Of a stretch of 64,000 bases of DNA, positions 1 to 8,244 are shown piece after piece. A model generated the notes under the pieces. That model did not search any database. It was given only the letters and a program-made list of their open reading frames with translations, and had not been told where the DNA came from. The position numbers and the translations under genes were made by a program. Position 1 is the stretch's first letter, and each line of letters opens with the position of its first letter. The DNA comes from Clostridiales bacterium (lineage in GTDB: Bacteria; Bacillota; Clostridia; Christensenellales; Aristaeellaceae): positions 158,096-222,095 of the forward strand of contig SVHA01000003.1 in NCBI GenBank assembly GCA_015056085.1. Reading direction: 5' to 3'.

Positions 1-855
1 AAAGTTACCAGAGAAACCGTGAAGGAATGGGTCCTTGTGACCTTTGCCACCCTGCTGATTGCTGCAGGCACATACTTCTTCAAGTTCCCCAACCATTTCT
101 CCCCCGGCGGCGTCACCGGCCTGTCGGTGATACTGGGGCACTACTTCCCTCAGATCACGCCGGGTGATTTCGTGCTGGCCATCAATATGCTGCTTCTGCT
201 GGTGGGCTTTGCAGTGTTCGGCAAGGGTTTCGGCGCCAAGACCGCCTATGCAAGCCTGGTCATGTCCGGCGCCATCTGGGTGCTGGAGCGTGCCATCCCC
301 CTGACGGCCCCCCTGACCACCCAGCCTTTCATGGAACTGATTTTCGCCGTGTCCCTGCCGGCAGTGGGCTCTGCGATTCTGTTTAATTACAATGCCTCTT
401 CCGGCGGCACCGATGTGGTGGCGATGCTCCTCAAGCGCTTCACTTCCCTGAACATCGGCAATGCGCTGATCTGCACCGACATCCTCATCGCCCTGATGGC
501 CTGCGTGGCCTTCGGCATGGAGGCGGGCCTGTTCTCCGTGCTGGGTCTTGTGATCAAATCCCTGCTGGTGGACATGGTGATGGAAAACATCAACACCCAC
601 AAGTACTTCCACATCATCACCACCCATCCCCGGGAAATCGAAAAGTACATCACCGAAGTACTGCACCGCGGCGCCACGGAACTAAACGGCGAAGGCGCCT
701 ACACCCACGAGGGCCGCACCGTGCTGCTGACGGTGATGAACCGCCATCAGGCACTGCTTTTGCGCCGCTATGTGCGTCAGGTGGACCCCAAAGCCTTCGT
801 GCTGATTATGAACACCGGCGAAATCGTGGGCAAGGGCTTCCGGGATACCCTGTGA
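1..855 (+). CDS. YitT family membrane protein (DUF161 + DUF2179), 5' end cut by window
   Basis: Integral membrane protein of the YitT family; transported substrate unknown. The N-terminal two thirds hold about five to six hydrophobic segments (first WVLVTFATLLIAAGTYFF, then the conserved FSPGGVTGLSVIL and NYNASSGGTDVVAMLL motifs). The last ~80 residues, from ITTHPREIEKYI to GEIVGKGF, form the soluble DUF2179 domain. The first available start is GTG at 19, but the frame is open to base 1 (KVTRET), and family members begin a few residues earlier, so the true start probably lies just outside the window. The DMT gene follows 27 bp downstream on the same strand, so co-transcription is likely. Family is confident; function is not known. 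Confidence 0.85.
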   Translation, partial: KVTRETVKEWVLVTFATLLIAAGTYFFKFPNHFSPGGVTGLSVILGHYFPQITPGDFVLAINMLLLLVGFAVFGKGFGAKTAYASLVMSGAIWVLERAIPLTAPLTTQPFMELIFAVSLPAVGSAILFNYNASSGGTDVVAMLLKRFTSLNIGNALICTDILIALMACVAFGMEAGLFSVLGLVIKSLLVDMVMENINTHKYFHIITTHPREIEKYITEVLHRGATELNGEGAYTHEGRTVLLTVMNRHQALLLRRYVRQVDPKAFVLIMNTGEIVGKGFRDTL

Positions 856-882
856 TGACCTCCGTCTGAAAGGATTAACTTC

Positions 883-1770
883 ATGTATATCGTGCTTGCG
901 GCAATCTACGGTTGCCTGCTCTCCCTGATGAACACCTTCAACCCCCAGTTGTCGCTGTATTACGGCGACTGGGCGTCTTCAGTGATGATTCACGCCATCG
1001 GCCTTGCGGCATTGCTGCCCCTGGCCTTCACCTGGGGCAAGCCTACCGGCTCTGCCAGGTGGTATCAGTATCTGGGCGGCCTGATCGGCATCCTGACGGT
1101 GGTGTTCATCAACATCGGCGTCAACGGCCTGGGCGTCACCTCCAACCTGACGCTGATGCTCCTTGGCCAGGTGGTTTCCTCCTCGGTGGTAGACCACTTC
1201 GGCATTCTGGGCATGAAGAAGGTGCCCATCAACCGGGGCAAGGTGCTGGCCATCGCCGTGATGACCATCGCCTGCGTGGTGATGGTGGTCTTCAGCGGCG
1301 AAAGCCTGCAAAACATCTCCTGGGCGGCAGTGATCGCCTCCTTTGCCAGCGGCATGACTATGGTGGGCTCCCGCCTGGCCAATGCCGGCCTGGCCCAGCG
1401 CCGGGGCGCAGGATTCTCCACCATCATGAATTACGTCACCGGCCTGGCGGGCAGCCTTGTCATCTTTGCGCTGATGGGCTTCCCGGTGGCTACCCCCGAC
1501 CCCGGCGCCGTCACCGGCGTGTGGCGCATCCTGATGTACACCGGCGGCATTCTGGGCGCTGCGGGCATTTTCCTCAGCAACGTGATTGCCCCCCGGATGC
1601 CGGCGCTGCAGATGACGTTGCTGGTGTTTGTGGGTCAGGTGTTCTCCGGCATGGTGCTGGACGCCCTGCTGGGCAAGTTCTCCCTGGGCACCCTTGTGGG
1701 CGGCCTGATCATCGTGGCGGGTATGCTCATCAATATGCGGGCAGACCGCCAGCGCATCAGGGAGGCATAA
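883..1770 (+). CDS. DMT family transporter (DUF606/YdcZ type, two tandem repeats)
   Basis: A 295-residue polytopic membrane protein of the drug/metabolite transporter superfamily. It is built as two homologous halves: residues ~1-140 start YIVLAAIYGCLLSLMNTFN and residues ~145-290 start ISWAAVIASFASGMTMVG, each with about five transmembrane helices. This is the fused form of DUF606; many bacteria carry two half-size genes instead. Start is ATG 883 behind AAAGGA. It sits between yitT and an RNA methyltransferase gene whose ATG is 2 bp past this stop, so the three are probably one transcript. Substrate cannot be told from sequence. Confidence 0.82.
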   Translation: MYIVLAAIYGCLLSLMNTFNPQLSLYYGDWASSVMIHAIGLAALLPLAFTWGKPTGSARWYQYLGGLIGILTVVFINIGVNGLGVTSNLTLMLLGQVVSSSVVDHFGILGMKKVPINRGKVLAIAVMTIACVVMVVFSGESLQNISWAAVIASFASGMTMVGSRLANAGLAQRRGAGFSTIMNYVTGLAGSLVIFALMGFPVATPDPGAVTGVWRILMYTGGILGAAGIFLSNVIAPRMPALQMTLLVFVGQVFSGMVLDALLGKFSLGTLVGGLIIVAGMLINMRADRQRIREA

Positions 1771-1771
1771 C

Positions 1772-2518
1772 ATGGAACAGATCACCAGTCTGAAAAACAG
1801 CCGCATCGTTACGTGGAAATCCCTCAAGGACCGCAAGGGCCGCCGGGAAACGGGCCTGTTTCTGGTGGAAGGCCGCAAGATGGTGGAAGAAGCCCTCGCT
1901 TCCCACTTTCCGGTGAGCGCCATCCTTGTGGATCAGGACCGGGTGAGCGAATGGTCGCTCCCCAGTGATATTCCTGCCTATTCCATGCCCGCCCACGTCC
2001 TTGGAGCCGTGTGCGACACTAAAACGCCCCAGGGCATCGCCGCCGTGGTGGGCATGACGGAGATGCGCCAGCCCGGGCATCGCCTGGTGGTGATGGACGG
2101 CGTGCAGGACCCCGGCAATGTGGGCACCATCCTCCGCACCGCTGACGCCGCCGGGTTTGACGGCGTGCTGCTTTCCCGCCAGTGTGCCGATGTGTTCAGC
2201 CCCAAGGTGCTCCGTGCCACCATGGGCAGCATCTTCCGCATGGGCGTGCAGGTGTGTGACGACCTGCCCCACACCCTCACTTGCCTGAAGGAACAGGGTT
2301 TCAGCGTGATTTCCTCCCAGCTGGACGGCGATCCCTTCTATGAGCGGGCCCCTGTGGGCGAGAAGTTCTGTCTGGTCATCGGCAGCGAAGGCAACGGCGT
2401 TTCCCCCCAGGTGCAGGCCGTGGCCACCCACCGGGTCAAGCTGCCCATGCGGGGCGGCGCTGAAAGCCTCAATGCCGCCGTGGCTGCTGGCATCATGATG
2501 TATGAGTTAATGCGCTAA
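1772..2518 (+). CDS. TrmH/SpoU family RNA 2'-O-methyltransferase
   Basis: SPOUT-class methyltransferase that transfers a methyl group from S-adenosylmethionine to a ribose 2'-OH of rRNA or tRNA. Residues ~5-90 form the substrate-binding domain (ITSLKNSRIVTWKSL, GLFLVEGRKMVEEAL); residues ~105-248 form the SPOUT domain with the three motifs MDGVQDPGNVGTILRTADA, LVIGSEGNGVS and LPMRGGAESLNAAVAAGI. Length (248) is normal for RlmB/TrmH-like proteins of Bacillota. Start ATG 1772 lies 2 bp after the DMT stop. A strong hairpin terminator follows at 2537. The exact nucleotide target (23S rRNA versus tRNA) cannot be assigned. Confidence 0.88.
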   Translation: MEQITSLKNSRIVTWKSLKDRKGRRETGLFLVEGRKMVEEALASHFPVSAILVDQDRVSEWSLPSDIPAYSMPAHVLGAVCDTKTPQGIAAVVGMTEMRQPGHRLVVMDGVQDPGNVGTILRTADAAGFDGVLLSRQCADVFSPKVLRATMGSIFRMGVQVCDDLPHTLTCLKEQGFSVISSQLDGDPFYERAPVGEKFCLVIGSEGNGVSPQVQAVATHRVKLPMRGGAESLNAAVAAGIMMYELMR

Positions 2519-2536
2519 TCTTTTTCGCACAGCAAA

Positions 2537-2571
2537 ACACCGCAGACTGTATCAAGCGCAGTCTGCGGTGT
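2537..2571. terminator. Bidirectional intrinsic terminator
   Basis: A 13-bp perfect stem ACACCGCAGACTG / CAGTCTGCGGTGT with loop TATCAAGCG, T-rich on the + side and A-rich before it, sits between the convergent methyltransferase and DUF4349 genes and can end both transcripts. Confidence 0.85.
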
Positions 2572-2584
2572 TTATTGATGTTGG

Positions 2585-3676
2585 TTACTTGCTCTTTTTC
2601 TTCACACGGCGGATGATCACCCATGCCACCAGCCACGCCGCAGCAGCGATGCCCACAAAGGGCAGGGCAGCCACCACGAACAGCACCGCTTCTTCCACAA
2701 AGTCAGCGAAGGCTTCCCAGCCGGATTCCAGCGCCAGCATCAGCCGCTGGGTGAGAGGCATCTGTCCGTCTTCAACGGCCTCGGAAGCCTTTTCTTCCCG
2801 CAGGGTCACATCCACGGTGGAATAATCCACCTGACGGTCGGTGCTTTGCAGGGATTCCTGCAGCCTGTCGATGGTATACTGGGTGTCGGCGATTTGCGTT
2901 TCCAATTCCAGGAGTTCTGACAGGGACGCCGTTTCCGTCACCAGCGACTGCAGGCGTTCCATCAGAGCCTGCTGGGTTTCCAGCCGGGCGAGGGTGTCAT
3001 AGTAGCCTTCGGTAGCGTCATAGGCGGATTCACCCTTCTGGGTGATGCGGCCCATGTTGCCGGTGGACTGGAGGAATTCATCCAGCTTCTCCGAGGGAAT
3101 CTGCATGGTCAGATAGGCCTGACGCAGACCGCTGTTTTCCTCGTATTCCGAGGAGGACGTCACCATGCCGCCCAGAGATTCGCACTTTTGCCTTAGGCCA
3201 TTGAGGCTTGCATCAAAGTCCCTGGTGGCGATGGTCATATAGGCCGAGCGGATGATCTTCTGTTCCTTCACCGCAGCGCCCGTTGCAGCGCTTTCCTTGG
3301 CAGCCCGGGGTGCAGCAGCGGTGTAACTGACGTCATACATCATCGTGTTGGCGCCATTGCCCACCATGAGGCCGTCCATGTCGTAATCGCCGTATTCCTC
3401 GTATTCCTCCACCGCACGGGTTTTCAGGCCCGCAGCTTCGGGAGCAGCATCCATCGCCTGACGGCCCAGCACGGCGCCGCCCAGCACGAACACCATCGTG
3501 GCGGCAGCCGCCAGCCAGGTGGTCGCCACCCTCTTCCAGGGAAGAGACGTCTTCTTTGCTGCATCCGTTTTCACAGCACTGACCCACCTTTCATGGAAGT
3601 CCCCCGGCATGGGGGGCACATCCTTTTCCAGCGTACCGATTTCTTCCATCAGGAGCTCCTGTTGCTTTTCACTCAT
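2585..3676 (-). CDS. DUF4349 membrane protein, probable anti-sigma partner of the upstream ECF factor
   Basis: 363 residues from ATG 3676. Order of parts: a cytoplasmic N-terminus (~1-55), a first membrane helix (TTWLAAAATMVFVLGGAVLG, ~58-80), an extracytoplasmic DUF4349 domain with coiled-coil (IIRSAYMTIATRDFD to STVDVTLREE), and a C-terminal membrane helix before the basic tail RRVKKKSK. DUF4349 proteins are known as putative membrane or lipoproteins of unknown biochemical role. The ATG overlaps the sigma-factor stop (ATGA), so translation is coupled, and the single membrane helix after a short cytosolic domain is the usual anti-sigma layout; the anti-sigma role is an inference. A longer frame upstream to 3862 is antisense-like read-through of the sigma gene and was not used. 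Confidence 0.75.
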   Translation of the reverse strand: MSEKQQELLMEEIGTLEKDVPPMPGDFHERWVSAVKTDAAKKTSLPWKRVATTWLAAAATMVFVLGGAVLGRQAMDAAPEAAGLKTRAVEEYEEYGDYDMDGLMVGNGANTMMYDVSYTAAAPRAAKESAATGAAVKEQKIIRSAYMTIATRDFDASLNGLRQKCESLGGMVTSSSEYEENSGLRQAYLTMQIPSEKLDEFLQSTGNMGRITQKGESAYDATEGYYDTLARLETQQALMERLQSLVTETASLSELLELETQIADTQYTIDRLQESLQSTDRQVDYSTVDVTLREEKASEAVEDGQMPLTQRLMLALESGWEAFADFVEEAVLFVVAALPFVGIAAAAWLVAWVIIRRVKKKSK

Positions 3677-4260
3677 GATGCTCTTCCTCCCTTTCCGTCC
3701 TTTGCGCCGGAGGTCTGCTCCCCCTCCGCCATCAGCTGCGCCAGTTTTTGTCTGGCCCGGTTGAGGCGGCTTTTCACCGTGCCCACATGGGCGCCGGTGA
3801 TCTGGGCAATTTCCTCGTACTTTTTCTTTTCCATGGCGTAGAGAATCAGCACCGTTCGCCACTCCTCCGGCAGTTGGGCGATGGCCCGGCGCAGCGCCCG
3901 CCTGCGGTCCCGGCTCACCGCTGCTTCCTCCGGCGTTTCCTCACAGGAAGCGGGCTCAAAACCCTCTTCTTCCAGTGCATCGGCAGATTCCGCCGCATGG
4001 CGCTTTTTCCCCCGGAGGAAATCCATGCACACCGACTGGCAGATGCGGTACATCCAGCTTTCCAGCGAGCAGTCGCCCCGGTATTGCCCGATGACCCGCC
4101 ACGCCTTGAGCATGGCTTCCTGAGCGCAGTCCCTGGCGTCCTCCGTGTGGTTTGTGTAATGCCAGCACACCCGCCAGACCATCTGCTCCAGCGGCGTCAA
4201 AAGCTGTTCAAAGGCGTCTGCATCGCCCTTCTTTGCACGCCTGAGCATCAATTCATCCAT
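3673..4260 (-). CDS. ECF-subfamily RNA polymerase sigma factor
   Basis: 195-residue sigma-70 family factor with only regions 2 and 4. Region 2 spans ~10-85 (DAFEQLLTPLEQMVWRVCWHYTN, DARDCAQEAMLKAWRVIGQY, SLESWMYRICQSVCMDFLR); region 4 spans ~125-180 (LRRAIAQLPEEWRTVLILYAMEKKKYEEIAQITG, then the recognition helix HVGTVKSRLNRARQKL). Start taken as ATG 4260 (MDELMLRRAKKGD); the frame is open upstream but lacks family similarity there. Its stop overlaps the DUF4349 start. An ECF-type promoter lies 67 bp upstream (4327-4352), so the factor probably activates its own operon, presumably as an envelope-stress circuit. Confidence 0.9.
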   Translation of the reverse strand: MDELMLRRAKKGDADAFEQLLTPLEQMVWRVCWHYTNHTEDARDCAQEAMLKAWRVIGQYRGDCSLESWMYRICQSVCMDFLRGKKRHAAESADALEEEGFEPASCEETPEEAAVSRDRRRALRRAIAQLPEEWRTVLILYAMEKKKYEEIAQITGAHVGTVKSRLNRARQKLAQLMAEGEQTSGAKDGKGGRAS

Positions 4261-4326
4261 TGCCCGACCCCGCTTTCTTCCGTGGAATCCACAGTGCGTT
4301 GTTTCAAAAGGTCTTTCACTTAAAAA

Positions 4327-4352
4327 GACGAAAAAGTTTCCCGATTGTTCCC
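4327..4352 (-). promoter_or_regulatory. ECF-type promoter of the sigma/DUF4349 operon
   Basis: On the - strand: GGGAAC (4352-4347), 16-nt spacer, CGTC (4330-4327). This fits the consensus GGAAC/TGAAAC-N16-17-CGTC of Bacillota ECF sigma factors and not a sigma-A promoter. It points at the sigma gene. Confidence 0.6.
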
Positions 4353-4474
4353 GCAAATTGAAAATTATTTTCCCCGGCTTTTCCCATCCGGCGATGGTTT
4401 CCGCCGGGGCCTGATTTGATTGTACTTTTTGCGTTTTTTCGCTTGATGAAGCCCTGATGAGGGAGGCAAACGTG

Positions 4475-4503
4475 TTGACCCTCCCCCCGCCTTATGGTAT
4501 CAT
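4475..4503 (+). promoter_or_regulatory. Sigma-A promoter of the XRE-cupin gene
   Basis: TTGACC (4475-4480), 17-nt spacer, TATCAT (4498-4503). It leaves a leader of about 85 nt before ATG 4595. The gap 4261-4594 otherwise holds the divergent ECF promoter and a GC-rich inverted repeat around 4370-4411. Confidence 0.65.
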
Positions 4504-4594
4504 ACTTTCCATAAAATATCCACCTGAAACGCTGAGGAAACCGTGTTTCCCTGCATGATTTTTCCGGCGTTTGAGATGCGGAAGGAGGCTCTTT

Positions 4595-5161
4595 ATGAAT
4601 CAGATTCAGTTAATCGCTCTGCGCATTGCGGATCTGCGGGATATTGCCGGCATGACCCAGGCAGAGGTAGCGGAAAAGTCCGGCGTGCCGCTGGAGGAGT
4701 ATATCGGCTATGAGTCAGGCGAGAAGGACTTCTCCTTCTCTCACCTGTTCAACATTGCCGAAACCCTGGGCGTGGATATTTCCGACCTGCTCACCGGCGA
4801 AAGCCCCCGCCTGCGCGGTTATGTCCTGACCCGGTCCGGCAAGGGCCTGGCCTTTGACCGCCGCAAGCAGTATCACTATCAGCACCTGGCGTATAACTTC
4901 GCCCGCAAGCTGGCCGAGCCCTTTATCGTCACCGTGGAACAGGATGCTCCCGGCACGGTGAAGCAGGCCCACAGCCACGAAGGGCAGGAGTTTGACTATG
5001 TGCTGGAAGGCATTCTGAAAATTGTGCTGGGCGGCAACGAACTGGTGCTGGCTCCCGGCGATTCCGTATATTACGATTCTTCCCTGCCCCACGCCATGTA
5101 CGCCCTGGAAGGTGACTGCCGCTTCATTGCCGTGGTTGTCAAGGAAGACAGCAAGGAGTGA
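4595..5161 (+). CDS. XRE family regulator with C-terminal cupin domain
   Basis: 188-residue regulator: helix-turn-helix of the Xre type at ~5-60 (LRDIAGMTQAEVAEKSGVP ... FNIAETLGVDISDLL) and a cupin_2 barrel at ~110-185 (HSHEGQEFDYVLEGILKIV, LAPGDSVYYDSSLPHAMYA, with the His/Glu metal-type residues). The cupin likely senses a small ligand. ATG 4595 has GGAGG 6 nt upstream; a TTG at 4571 in the same frame is discarded. The downstream acyl-CoA ligase follows at once, and this regulator-ligase pairing is common in Clostridia, so the regulator probably controls its own operon in response to a carboxylic acid or its CoA ester (inference). Confidence 0.88.
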   Translation: MNQIQLIALRIADLRDIAGMTQAEVAEKSGVPLEEYIGYESGEKDFSFSHLFNIAETLGVDISDLLTGESPRLRGYVLTRSGKGLAFDRRKQYHYQHLAYNFARKLAEPFIVTVEQDAPGTVKQAHSHEGQEFDYVLEGILKIVLGGNELVLAPGDSVYYDSSLPHAMYALEGDCRFIAVVVKEDSKE

Positions 5162-5166
5162 AAACC

Positions 5167-6843
5167 GTGAAACCCCTGTACCATGAATATCTGGCTGTCG
5201 AAGGGGATTTTATCAACTACGAGGATTTCAACAAGAATTTCCGGCTGATCAAGCCCGCATCCTTCAACTTTGCCTATGATGTGGTGGATCGCCTGGGCCG
5301 GGAAGACCCTGACCGCTGCGCCCTTGTGTGGACCAACCCGGAAGGCGATGTGGTTACATACAACTTCCGCCGCATGATGGAGGATTCCAACCGCGCCGCC
5401 AACTATTTCACCTCGCTGGGCGTGAAAAAGGGCGACGCCGTGATGCTCATCCTCAAGCGCCACCACGAATTCTGGCCCGCCATTATCGCCCTGCACAAGA
5501 TCGGCGCCGTCACCATTCCCGCCACCCATCTGCTCACCGCCAAGGACATCCGCTACCGGGTGCAAGCGGCGGATGTGTCGGTGATCGTGGCCACGGAGCA
5601 CACTTCTGTTGTCTGCAACGCCATTGACGAAGCCGCTCCCGACTGCCCCACCCTGCGCCACAAGGTGGTTGTGCGCTCCAAGCGCCCCGGCTGGGAATCC
5701 TATGATGAAGGCTTTGCTGCCGCTTCTGTTGAGTGGGATAAGCCCCAGGGCGACGCCTATGCCCACAACACCGACCTGATGCTGCTGTACTTCACCTCCG
5801 GCACCACCGGTATGCCCAAGATGGTCACCCACAACTTCTACTACCCCCTGGGGCACATCCTCACGGCGGTGTACTGGCAGTGCGTGGTGGACGGCGGCCT
5901 GCACCTGACGGTGTCGGAAACCGGCTGGGCCAAGTCCGTCTGGGGCAAGCTCTACGGCCAGTGGCTGGGCGGCACGGGCGTGTTCGTCTACGACTTTGAT
6001 AAGTTCAACGCCGCAGAACTGCTGGCGATGATCGAGAAATTCCACATCACCACCTATTGCTCTCCCCCCACCATGTACCGCTATATGCTTCAGGAGGACT
6101 TCAGCAAGTATGACCTGTCCAGCCTGACCCACTGCGCTGTGGCTGGCGAGCCCCTCAACCCCGACATGGCCTTTGAGTGGAAGAAGCGCACGGGTCTTGA
6201 ACTGCATGAGGCCTTCGGCCAGACAGAACTGCTGGTGACGCTGGCTACCTTCCCCTGGATGGAAGTCAAGCCCGGCTCCATGGGCAAGCCCGCCCCCGTG
6301 TTCGACGTGGACCTCATCGACGGCAATGGCAATCCCTGCCCGCCCGGCGTGTCGGGTGAAATCATCATCCGCACCCATCACGGCGCCCCCATCGGTATGT
6401 TTGCGGGATACTACCGCAACGAAGGCATGACCAACGACGTGTGGGACGGCAAAATCTACCACACCGGCGACGTGGCGTGGCGTGACGAGTGGGGCTACTA
6501 CTGGTATGTAGGCCGTGCCGACGACGTCATCAAGTCCTCCGGCTACCGCATCGGCCCCTTCGAGGTGGAAAGCGCTCTGGTGGAACATCCCGCCGTGCTG
6601 GAAACGGCCATCACCGGCGTGCCGGACCCCATGCGCGGTCAGGTGGTCAAGGCCACCATCGTCCTCAAGCCCGGCTGGGAGCCTTCCGACGCCCTGAAAA
6701 AGGAACTGCAGGATCACGTCAAGAAACTCACCGCCCCCTATAAGTACCCCCGTGTGATTGAGTTTGTGGACGCCCTGCCCAAGACCATTTCCGGCAAGGT
6801 GCGCCGTGTGGAACTGCGTGCCAAGGACAACCAGCAGGCGTAA
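5167..6843 (+). CDS. AMP-binding acyl-CoA synthetase (ANL superfamily, acetyl/medium-chain type)
   Basis: ATP-dependent carboxylate:CoA ligase forming an acyl-AMP and then acyl-CoA; 558 residues. Seen: the P-loop YFTSGTTGMPKMV (~210), the FGQTELLV motif, the hinge region YHTGDVAWRDEWGYYWYVGR and ADDVIKSSGYRIGPFEVE, and the C-terminal catalytic Lys in PKTISGKVRRVEL. A GTG at 5158 overlaps the previous stop, but AAGGAG (5153-5158) lies on top of it; GTG 5167 is 8 nt from that site and is the better start. It forms an operon with the XRE-cupin regulator. Closest in style to acetyl-CoA synthetase/medium-chain ligases; the acid used is unknown. Confidence 0.85.
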   Translation: MKPLYHEYLAVEGDFINYEDFNKNFRLIKPASFNFAYDVVDRLGREDPDRCALVWTNPEGDVVTYNFRRMMEDSNRAANYFTSLGVKKGDAVMLILKRHHEFWPAIIALHKIGAVTIPATHLLTAKDIRYRVQAADVSVIVATEHTSVVCNAIDEAAPDCPTLRHKVVVRSKRPGWESYDEGFAAASVEWDKPQGDAYAHNTDLMLLYFTSGTTGMPKMVTHNFYYPLGHILTAVYWQCVVDGGLHLTVSETGWAKSVWGKLYGQWLGGTGVFVYDFDKFNAAELLAMIEKFHITTYCSPPTMYRYMLQEDFSKYDLSSLTHCAVAGEPLNPDMAFEWKKRTGLELHEAFGQTELLVTLATFPWMEVKPGSMGKPAPVFDVDLIDGNGNPCPPGVSGEIIIRTHHGAPIGMFAGYYRNEGMTNDVWDGKIYHTGDVAWRDEWGYYWYVGRADDVIKSSGYRIGPFEVESALVEHPAVLETAITGVPDPMRGQVVKATIVLKPGWEPSDALKKELQDHVKKLTAPYKYPRVIEFVDALPKTISGKVRRVELRAKDNQQA

Positions 6844-6888
6844 TCAACCGGCTTTTCATCCCTGACCAACCCGAAAGGAGTGCCCCTG

Positions 6889-7794
6889 ATGAAAAAAGTC
6901 CTCGCCGCCCTCATGGCTTCCCTCATGATGTTGCTGATCGCCGCCACCGCTGTGGCCGACATGATGTACATCCTGCCGGAAAGCAACACCCGCAGGCTCA
7001 CCTGGGACGAGGTGGCCGAATGGGACTATGAAACCCTGGGCTATGCCTTCAACGAGCTGATGGCTCGCCACGGATTTAATTTCGAGCCCGGCCAGCGGTA
7101 TGACAACTACTTCTCCACCCTGCCCTGGTATACGCCCAACGCCAACCCCGACAAGCAGATTGTCTACCACGCCCTGTCGGAAATCGAGTGGGACAACTAC
7201 CGGCTGATCAAAGCAGTGCGGGAAGAAAAGCGTGTGTTCGACTACGGCAAATCCATGTGGGACAATTACAGCCGCGGCTTTGCCACCCTGCAGGGCTTCG
7301 AGTACGCCCAGCTCAAGACCAATCAGATCCTGAGCGTCTACTCTGCCCCTGATTACCGCTCCTGGCGGGGCTCCAACGGCAAGGCACAAGTGAGTACCAA
7401 CGGCGCCATCTACGCCGCCGGCTGGGAATCCGGCTGGCTGCTGGTGATGTATGAGATCAACAACGGCTCCGTCCGGGTGGGCTATGTGGACAGCCAGCAG
7501 ATCAAGGGCACCATTCCCGTGTACGAGACGCTGAACTTCTCCTACGAGCAGACCACCGTGACCCAGGACTGCGTGCTGACGGATGACCCCGCCCGCTACA
7601 ATGCGTCCATCGTCCGCCTGAGTGCCGGCGACACCGTCACCTACCTGACCACCTACTTCAACAACAAGGCCTGGGACTATGTGGAAGTGCAGATCCGGGG
7701 TCAGGTCGCCCGGGGATTCATCCAGTCTGGCAACCTCGCCCTGACTGCCGAAGACCCCCTCGACACCCTCGACACCGATCCCTGGTCCAAGTAA
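6889..7794 (+). CDS. Secreted YARHG-domain protein with SH3-like region
   Basis: 301 residues. Signal peptide MKKVLAALMASLMMLLIAATAVA (~1-23). A YARHG domain follows at ~45-115 (LGYAFNELMARHGFNF, YFSTLPWYTP and downstream Leu-rich helix), a domain of extracellular proteins thought to bind the cell wall. Residues ~145-210 (LSVYSAPDYRSWRG ... GWESGWLLVMYE ... VGYVDSQQIKG) resemble a bacterial SH3 fold, with a second similar stretch to the end. ATG 6889 lies 8 nt after AAAGGAG; an upstream GTG (6880) falls inside the ribosome binding site. Role at the cell surface is likely; no enzyme motif is visible. Confidence 0.75.
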   Translation: MKKVLAALMASLMMLLIAATAVADMMYILPESNTRRLTWDEVAEWDYETLGYAFNELMARHGFNFEPGQRYDNYFSTLPWYTPNANPDKQIVYHALSEIEWDNYRLIKAVREEKRVFDYGKSMWDNYSRGFATLQGFEYAQLKTNQILSVYSAPDYRSWRGSNGKAQVSTNGAIYAAGWESGWLLVMYEINNGSVRVGYVDSQQIKGTIPVYETLNFSYEQTTVTQDCVLTDDPARYNASIVRLSAGDTVTYLTTYFNNKAWDYVEVQIRGQVARGFIQSGNLALTAEDPLDTLDTDPWSK

Positions 7795-7804
7795 CAAACA
7801 TGAA

Positions 7805-7840
7805 AACCCTCCCGACTGATTTCCCAGCGGGAGGGTTTTT
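7805..7840. terminator. Bidirectional intrinsic terminator
   Basis: Stem AACCCTCCCG / CGGGAGGGTT followed by T-run on + and by A-run on the other side, between the convergent YARHG and coiled-coil genes. Confidence 0.85.
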
Positions 7841-7860
7841 CATGCTGATTTTTCTGCGGA

Positions 7861-8232
7861 TTATTCGCTCTTTCCGCCGGAAGCGCCTTCCAGCTGCAGG
7901 GTCAACTCATCAATGAGCTGCTGATGGGTTTCCTTCTGCGCCTGTTCCTCTGCGATATCCTCTTCCAGATCGGCAATCTTGGCGGTGGATTCCTCAATGG
8001 TCAGGTCGGCTTCCCGGATGTCATTTTTGATGGTCTTGAGCTGTGTCTCCCGCTCTTCCTTTTGGGTGATGACCTCTTTGAGCTGGGTTTCTGCCCGAGT
8101 GAGTTCATCCTGCAGCGTAACAATCTCCCGGCGCAGGCTGTCCTGGCTGGCCAGCAGCCCCGTCACCAGCACGGCGCCCAGCAACATCACCGCCAGCAGC
8201 ATCAGGAGGGACTTCGTTTCCGTGTGCTTCAT
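7861..8232 (-). CDS. Short membrane-anchored coiled-coil protein
   Basis: 123 residues, family not recognised. One N-terminal membrane helix (LLMLLAVMLLGAVLVTGLLA, ~9-28) with Lys/His before it, then an almost uninterrupted heptad-rich coiled coil of Glu, Lys, Gln and Leu (~30-115), ending GASGGKSE. It is likely anchored by the N-terminus with the coil outside. ATG 8232 follows GAGGAGG. It lies 12 bp behind a second protein of the same layout (8245-8619); both have SLRRE right after the helix, so the two look like an old tandem duplication. Confidence 0.7.
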   Translation of the reverse strand: MKHTETKSLLMLLAVMLLGAVLVTGLLASQDSLRREIVTLQDELTRAETQLKEVITQKEERETQLKTIKNDIREADLTIEESTAKIADLEEDIAEEQAQKETHQQLIDELTLQLEGASGGKSE

Positions 8233-8244
8233 CCGTCTGCCTCC

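Noticed and set aside
2585..3862. 425-residue version of the DUF4349 protein
   Set aside because: The extra 62 residues are the sigma-factor region 4 in another frame; ATG 3676 with ATGA overlap is the better start.
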